A DNA stretch of 64,000 bases, from assembly GCA_016785225.1 (NCBI GenBank), contig JAFBJZ010000888.1, positions 3,972,501-4,036,500 on the forward strand. The letters are read 5' to 3'. How positions within the stretch are numbered: position 1 is the stretch's first letter; the number at the start of each line of letters is the position of its first letter. The position numbers and the translations under genes are program-made. A model generated the notes under the pieces. It was not told where the DNA came from. It did no database searches and saw nothing but the letters and a program-made list of their open reading frames with translations. The stretch is from Psettodes erumei (lineage: Eukaryota; Chordata; Actinopteri; Pleuronectiformes; Psettodidae). Positions 59,401-64,000 of this stretch are shown here, piece by piece.

Positions 59401-62400
59401 TGTTGGCCAAATGAGCCACAAAAAAGCTTTTCATATAGAAATGTAAAACATCTTCCCTTAAAAGGAAGCTGGATTGGTCAACCTGGTATCTTCTGCTTTT
59501 CACACTTGGACCGGCCAGTCAGTATAAACAGGGTGAGTAAAGTTTGTTGACATCATCTTACGTAAGTATCTACATGCTGAAGTTCATATTTTCTAAACAC
59601 TTCCTCTTTGCTGCCATTTGCACCTGAACATGCACCTCCACCAGCTCTGTACAAAATCTACACAGCAGCTCAATTTCTATGCCCAGTTCTGCAGAATTCA
59701 TCTACAATTTACCAAGCGGAAGCAAAGGAAGCCATTGTTTTGTTTTATTATACCTTTTGGCATTGCATAAGCTTCCTTTAAACTGCTGTTATGTTTATCC
59801 AGTATTCTACATGAGTATGCACACACAAACAAAGTTTAGCTTATCATTCCCTGCATAAGGGTGTTGTCAGCATCAGTCCTGCAGCTTTTGGCCCTAATAC
59901 AGCACAACAACCTTGGAAGCAAAACTAAAAGGGTTGTGCTGTGTGGTTGAGCTATCAACCATAGATTAAGACGAGGCGGTTTCTTTAATGGACCATGTAT
60001 TAAGCAGGGCCTGTTCAGGGAAGAGAGGGCTGTGCTCTGACATACTGTGGGAAGCGTGATCACAAAACACAGACTCAGAACAGCCATGTAAACAGCATTG
60101 TAGTCAAAGGCTGGTGTGATATGCAGTATACATGTGCATGTGCATGTGCATGCGTGTTGCTTTCAACTGTTAAGTTCCTGGATGCTAAATGTGGGCACTA
60201 CACACCCTGACATGCAACACAAGCTAAACACAGTATATATATATAAATTATATACTTTATTATATACAGCATGTACAAAGTCTATAGAGTGTATAGACAA
60301 GAATATACATCCTTTCAGGAAAATATCATCTTGCCTAGTTTCACATTCTTTGAGCTCAAGCATCAAATGACTAAAGACATAAGTGGGATGTATGTTTTTT
60401 GTAGAATACAATTTAAAACAGGCAAGAGAATTACCTTATTAAAGCCACTTTCATGGCAACTTCAAATAAGTCTGCTTTCCATGTGCAAGTAAAGCCCTTT
60501 TAAATGTTTTAGGGCCAAATAAATTTTATATTTGGCTGTAGCCTTTTTTTTTTTTTATTAAACGTGAAGGAAGTCACAGAGATTTTTTTTCCATTCTGAG
60601 GTTTTAAAATGGACCTCGACTGTGTCCCTGCCCTCTCTGGTATTATTGGGCGGCTCAATTAAGAACAACCATGTTTTACTATGCAGAAAGAGATGCTCCT
60701 CTCTGGAAAGGAATGGAAGAACTACAACTAGATCTGCCCCTCCCAGTATACCTATATTCGGCAAACACTAAAATCCTCAAAAAAAACACAAAAAGCCCTA
60801 TTGTGAAAAACATGATTGTAGTGTGGCAACAAGTTAAAAAATATCTGAGAGATACACCCCCCCTCTCAATTTTCAGCCCTATATGGGGTAACCACTCCTT
60901 TCCTCCAGGTAAATCAGATGGGGGGTTTAAATCTTGGGCTACTAAAGGACTGACAAAAATAGGAGACCTTTACGATTCACAAAATGTGCTGATGTCATTT
61001 GGAGAAATAGCTGATAAATTTAATATATCCCGTAATCATTTTTTTAAATACCTACAGTTGAGGGATTTCATTAGAACACACCAAAACCAAACATTATGCT
61101 TCCCGGAAGAGTCCACGGTAGAAAGATTAATGAACATGGATTGCCTAGGAAGGGGTCTAATATCCAAAATATATAAATGTTTAGTAGATGGAAGTACAGA
61201 AACATCAGCAGGGCGGCTGGGAGAGTGGAGAGAAGATCTACAGGAGGACATCTCAATAGAAAAGTGGGGCGAAGCATGCTCTCAAGCACAATCAAGATCT
61301 ACTAACACACGGCTGAAAATATTACAATACAACTGGTTGATGCGAACATATATCACTCCAGAAAAACTTCACAAATATAACAGTGCTATACCTGATACTT
61401 GTGTTAAATGTGAGAGGGAAAAGGGCACATTTTTCCACTGTATTTGGCAATGTATAAAAATACAAAAGTTCTGGCAAGAAATAAAACAATGTATTCAAAA
61501 TATTTTACAAATTCGAATACCATTACTTCCACATTTGTTTATACTAGGTCTATATCCAGATAATTTGAAGCTTAAAAAACATCAACGAACATTTGTAGAT
61601 TTAAGTGTGTTAATGGCAAAGAGAGTAATAGCCCTCTCATGGAAAAACACCAGCAGCCCAAGTGTGGAGAGGTGGTTGTCTGAATTGTCTTCAACTCTCC
61701 CCTTAGAGAAAATCACATATGCAATAAAACACCAACAACACAACTTCCACCAGATCTGGGACCCCTTTATCAGCTATGTATCAAGGACTGACTAGTCCCA
61801 TATGGTGGAAGTACCTGGGGACGTGTAAACAGTAGTGCTCTGCAGTACCTAGTATCACAGAAATGTTTGTTTTAATATCATTTACTTTTTCTTATATAAC
61901 CTAAGTCCCAACCAAGAAACTGAAAGCCTGTAAAGACCGGGAGTGGAACGTTGACATGTTCGTTCAAAACATGTAACTGTAATTTTTTTGTAATTTTTGT
62001 GTACTTCTTTGTTATATTGTGAAAACAATAAAAGAATGTTGGTAAAAAAAAATGGACCTCGACTGATGTGTGCCCTCTTAAACAAGTTTCTGTATGCCAT
62101 ACACCTCCTGTGAGTGACTTATGAATAACTTCACAAAGCAAAAATACATGACAGTCTATAAGCTGGAGAATCAATCCTAAACCCCCACATAAAATAATGT
62201 ACACGAGTGGATGTCTGAAGATGACAGAGCGAGGGGGAACATAGAGTAATTCAAAATATATAACTCAGGGCAGGGCTCCTCTGAGCCGAACACAACGTTC
62301 AGGACCACCACACCTCCTTGTCCATTATTTGTTGCCATCACGTGCCATCTCTCCCTCACAGACCTCAGCCTGTTTCACCAGTTCTCTATGAATTATTCAC

Positions 62401-64000
62401 AAGTGCTGAAGATTGAACGCCACACTAATTTTATCATAGCAGGGCTAATTTCACAAGCCAAAGCTCAACACTATTTAAGAAAAGCTGTACAACTGCTTAT
62501 CCACACTATTATCCGACCAGCCAATCACGTGGTAGCAGTGGACTTTGACTGGGGCTTGATTGTCAGTGTCAAATGTGCTGATTTGAGTGTTTTTGAAACG
62601 GCTCATCTCCTGATCTGCTGATCAACCGATTCTAGAGTTTACTCCAGATGGTGGAAAAAACGTTGCACCACATGAGTACTCAGTAGTCATTATTACATCA
62701 GTACTCATGCGTAGGACCAAACCCTGACTGGAATTTCAGCCTTGATTTTGATCTCAACTGTCAAGTTTTGTGCCTGTATCTGACACTACTGCACTGAAAA
62801 ATTCTGACCACAGACAGAGACAGACATATAAACATCTGCCACAGTACTCGAAAACACTTTACACAACTGAAGTTTCCGCTAGAGAAGACGTCTCCAGGAC
62901 CACATTTTGCTGTAATCACAAACACACACACAGATGCACAAGGTGAAAAGCAGCATCCAGTGAGAGTTCAGAGGAGATCAGCCAGACTGGCTGGTGCTGT
63001 CAGAGAGGCTTTGATTACTCTTAACCACTGTACTGCGGTGAGCAGAAACTCTTCTCAGGATGGACGTGTTGAACCTGGAAGTAAGTGGACTACAACAGCA
63101 GACGACTGCATCGAATTCCACTCCTTTCAGCCAAGGACACCTGAGGCGGCAGTGGACACGGGCTTACCAAAACAAGACAAGCGAAGATGTAGCCAGGTCT
63201 GATGTCTCTGGAGTTCTAATGAGGCTGCAGATGGTCAGATACAGCATCAATCCATGGACCGAACCTGCCCTGAGTAAGCAGTCAAGTGGTGTAATGGTGT
63301 GGGCAATGTTGTCTGGGAACACTTTGGGCCCCTTAACACCGATCAGTCAAGGTTTGAATACCACACCCTGTCTAAGTATTGTTGCTGACCATGTGCATCC
63401 CTTTGTGGCTACAAATTACCATCTTCTAACGGCTACTTCCAGCATGGTAATGCTCCGTGTCACAAAGCAAAAGTCATCTCAAACTAGTTGTATGAACAGG
63501 ACTGTGAGTTCAGTGAAGTTCAGTGACCTCCTCAGTCACCAGATATCAATCCCAAATTTGGTATGTGGTAGAAGAGGACACTGGAAGCATGAATGCACAG
63601 AAAAATCTGCAGAAATTATGCAATGCAATCATGTCAACATGGAATTGATTCTCAGATTTTTGTATCCATGCTGGGAAGAACCAAAGCTGTTAAGACAGCA
63701 AAGGGAGGTCCTGCCCACTATCCATGTGATTTACCTAATAAAGTGCTGTGTGAGTGTAAATATGAGGGAAACAAACTCACTGAGATGGAGTAGATGAGAG
63801 CGGCGATTCCAAGCGGCAGGCAGCAGCACAGCATGGTGAAGATAGAGTAACACAAGTAGTCGTTGACAGGTTCAGCCAGCGGGCCCCGGATCACATACTG
63901 TGTGGGTTGGACAGGGACAGTGATCGGCTGTGCCGGGTACTGCTGACCCATGGGATACGGCTGTTGTGGATATCCTGCATTCCCGTAAGGTGGTGGAGGT
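47472..64000 (-). CDS. CD225/dispanin family (IFITM-like) membrane protein, C-terminal two exons (partial)
   Basis: Exons 63781-64000 (continuing past the right edge) and 47472-47624 join in phase across a 16.2-kb intron. The first gives a Pro/Gln/Tyr-rich cytosolic tail (PPPPYGNAGYPQQPYPMGQQ, ITVPVQPTQYVIRGP), then the first membrane segment VNDYLCYSIFTMLCCCLPLG with the palmitoylatable Cys cluster, and IAALIYSIS. The second gives the CD225 loop (AREANHVGDQMSAERSSRMA) and a second membrane helix rich in Leu/Ile/Val (LGGLILLIVYIVVVVVISQ) before the TAA at 47472-47474. The CD225 fold groups IFITM, PRRT and related dispanins, which sit in the plasma or endosomal membrane and affect fusion or receptor traffic. 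I cannot say which subfamily this is; fish dispanin A2-like is my best guess. The promoter and N-terminus are outside the window. Confidence 0.88.
47625..50530. other. CD225 intron, 3' part
   Basis: AT-rich intron sequence with a short ACT trinucleotide repeat at 49340-49365. I see no recognisable gene, RNA or mobile element. Confidence 0.5.
50531..50677 (-). CDS. Exon-like open block with nearby poly(A) signal, unassigned
   Basis: An acceptor-like AATAGCAG leads into about 48 codons, QLWLPPKQLIPEQC then REGLTERVAVTERKMFLEKV, LEKDKGNTKSNGLI and TAA at 50531-50533. The residue mix (charged, probable helix) looks coding, the frame is closed by a TAG just before the acceptor, and a minus-strand AATAAA follows at 50459-50464, about 67 bases past the stop. 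It lies inside the CD225 intron on the same strand. It could be an alternative 3' exon, the last exon of a nested gene, or chance. I do not recognise the protein. Confidence 0.3.
   Translation of the reverse strand, partial: QLWLPPKQLIPEQCREGLTERVAVTERKMFLEKVLEKDKGNTKSNGLI
50678..54430. other. CD225 intron, middle part
   Basis: Mostly AT-rich. A GC-richer island at 53100-53170 carries a minus-strand open block (see findings). A plus-strand open frame at 53686-53934 has no similarity I know. Confidence 0.45.
54871..54892. repeat. (GA)11 microsatellite
   Basis: Simple GA repeat inside the CD225 intron. Confidence 0.85.
54893..56825. other. CD225 intron, no gene recognised
   Basis: Intronic sequence holding the (TG)n repeat and a plus-strand open frame at 56344-56553 that I cannot match to any family. 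Confidence 0.45.
56071..56093. repeat. (TG)n microsatellite
   Basis: About 11 TG units in the CD225 intron. Confidence 0.85.
56826..57486. mobile_element. Inverted-repeat element (MITE-like), about 660 bp
   Basis: The first 80 or so bases (CTTTTATTCAAGAGCG..., then TTTCAGTTTGAGAGCATA, GTCTTCATTTCAGGTTCAGT) recur in imperfect inverted form at the right end, about 57400-57486 (complement reads CTTTATTCTAGAGTG, TTCAGTTTGAGAGTATA, GTCTTCATATCGTGTTCAGT). The centre has no transposase. This is the structure of a non-autonomous DNA transposon or of two opposed copies of one repeat. The family is not recognised. A short tandem of CTTGGA/CCTGGA units sits at 57329-57356. Confidence 0.65.
57329..57356. 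repeat. Hexamer repeat (CTTGGA/CCTGGA)n
   Basis: Four to five imperfect six-base units within the inverted-repeat element. Confidence 0.7.
58313..58330. repeat. (TG)9 microsatellite
   Basis: Simple TG repeat in the CD225 intron. Confidence 0.8.
60129..60155. repeat. (TGCATG)n alternating purine-pyrimidine tract
   Basis: Three to four units of TGCATG; alternating purine/pyrimidine composition of this kind can adopt Z-DNA. Confidence 0.6.
60606..62065 (+). mobile_element. 5'-truncated L1-type (fish Tx1/L1) LINE insertion with target-site duplications
   Basis: The body at about 60623-62050 is one open frame, ending at the TGA 61793-61795, that encodes the C-terminal third of ORF2: LWYYWAAQLRTTMFYYAERD at the left, and the cysteine-rich end CVKCEREKGTFFHCIWQCIK with FWQEIKQCIQ. 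Endonuclease and most of the reverse transcriptase are missing, as in a typical 5'-truncated copy. The short 3' UTR ends with AATAAAAGAATGTTGGT and an A run. The flanks AAATGGACCTCGACTG (60607-60622) and its copy (about 62050-62065) are a 15-17 bp target-site duplication. The intact frame and clean duplication suggest a recent insertion. It is antisense to the host CD225 gene. Confidence 0.93.
62066..62949. other. CD225 intron between L1 and Tc1 fossil
   Basis: About 880 bases without a recognised gene. A minus-strand open frame at 62177-62359 is not convincing. Confidence 0.45.
62950..63760 (+). mobile_element. Tc1-like transposon fossil
   Basis: Translation over several frames recovers Tc1 transposase blocks: EFHSFQPRTPEAAVDTGLPK with QDKRRCSQV (about 63110-63200), WEHFGPLNTDQSRFEYHTLS (about 63320-63370), FQHGNAPCHKAKVIS (63432-63480), PPQSPDINP (63530-63560), and MHRKICRNYAMQSCQHGIDS. 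It ends with the fish Tc1 terminal-like ATTTACCTAATAAAGTGCTG (63728-63750). Many stops and frameshifts make it dead. Its right end stops about 20 bases short of the CD225 splice donor. The left terminus is not defined. Confidence 0.8.

Larger units (their letters stand above)
57487..60605. other. CD225 intron, no gene recognised
   Basis: AT-rich intronic sequence. It contains a TG run (58313-58330), an alternating TGCATG tract (60129-60155) and a short TA run (about 60234-60245). No coding block is supported. Confidence 0.45.

Overview
This is an intron-rich, AT-rich vertebrate nuclear segment. Gene content, compact introns (about 80 bp to 1 kb), abundant CA/GA microsatellites and Tc1, piggyBac and fish-type L1 remnants point to a teleost, probably a spiny-rayed one (inference). 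I found no rRNA, tRNA, CRISPR or prokaryotic features.

Layout: (1) 1-1843, minus: 5' coding exons of a ZHX1-like homeobox gene that runs off the left edge, with a CpG-rich promoter region near 3.3-4.1 kb. (2) 5.2-7.1 kb: dead piggyBac transposon. (3) 7597-21521, minus: complete atad2, 29 coding exons rebuilt with consistent splice phases, predicted 1492 aa. (4) 23451-25954, minus: complete psma2 (8 exons, 234 aa), head to head with (5) mrpl32 at 26718-27952, plus (3 exons, 185 aa). (6) 28.84-30.27 kb: degenerate Tc1 element. (7) 32083-32446, plus: last exon of a gene I do not recognise, with a poly(A) signal. (8) 34410-35921, minus: ccdc127 (3 coding exons, 268 aa), head to head with (9) sdha at 36927-42396, plus (15 exons, 663 aa). 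(10) 47472-64000, minus: the last two coding exons of a CD225/dispanin (IFITM-like) membrane protein, separated by a 16.2-kb intron. The intron holds an inverted-repeat element, a 5'-truncated L1 with clear target-site duplications, a Tc1 fossil and a few unexplained exon-like blocks.

The gene pairs match human neighbourhoods on three different chromosomes: ZHX1-ATAD2 (8q24), PSMA2/MRPL32 (7p14) and CCDC127/SDHA (5p15). Two of them are divergent pairs that probably share promoters. The genes do not form one pathway: they cover chromatin (zhx1, atad2), protein turnover (psma2), mitochondrial translation (mrpl32) and respiration (sdha).

Most notable observations: a ZHX1-like gene that appears to have lost both N-terminal zinc fingers and carries introns in its coding region; an in-frame atad2 bromodomain exon bracketed by a (TG)n acceptor tract and a (CT)n tract 8 nt past the donor; a stop codon lying inside the AATAAA of the CD225 gene; and an unassigned minus-strand terminal-exon candidate at 50.5 kb. 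All exon models were read by eye from splice signals and protein similarity from memory; no alignment or search was run.
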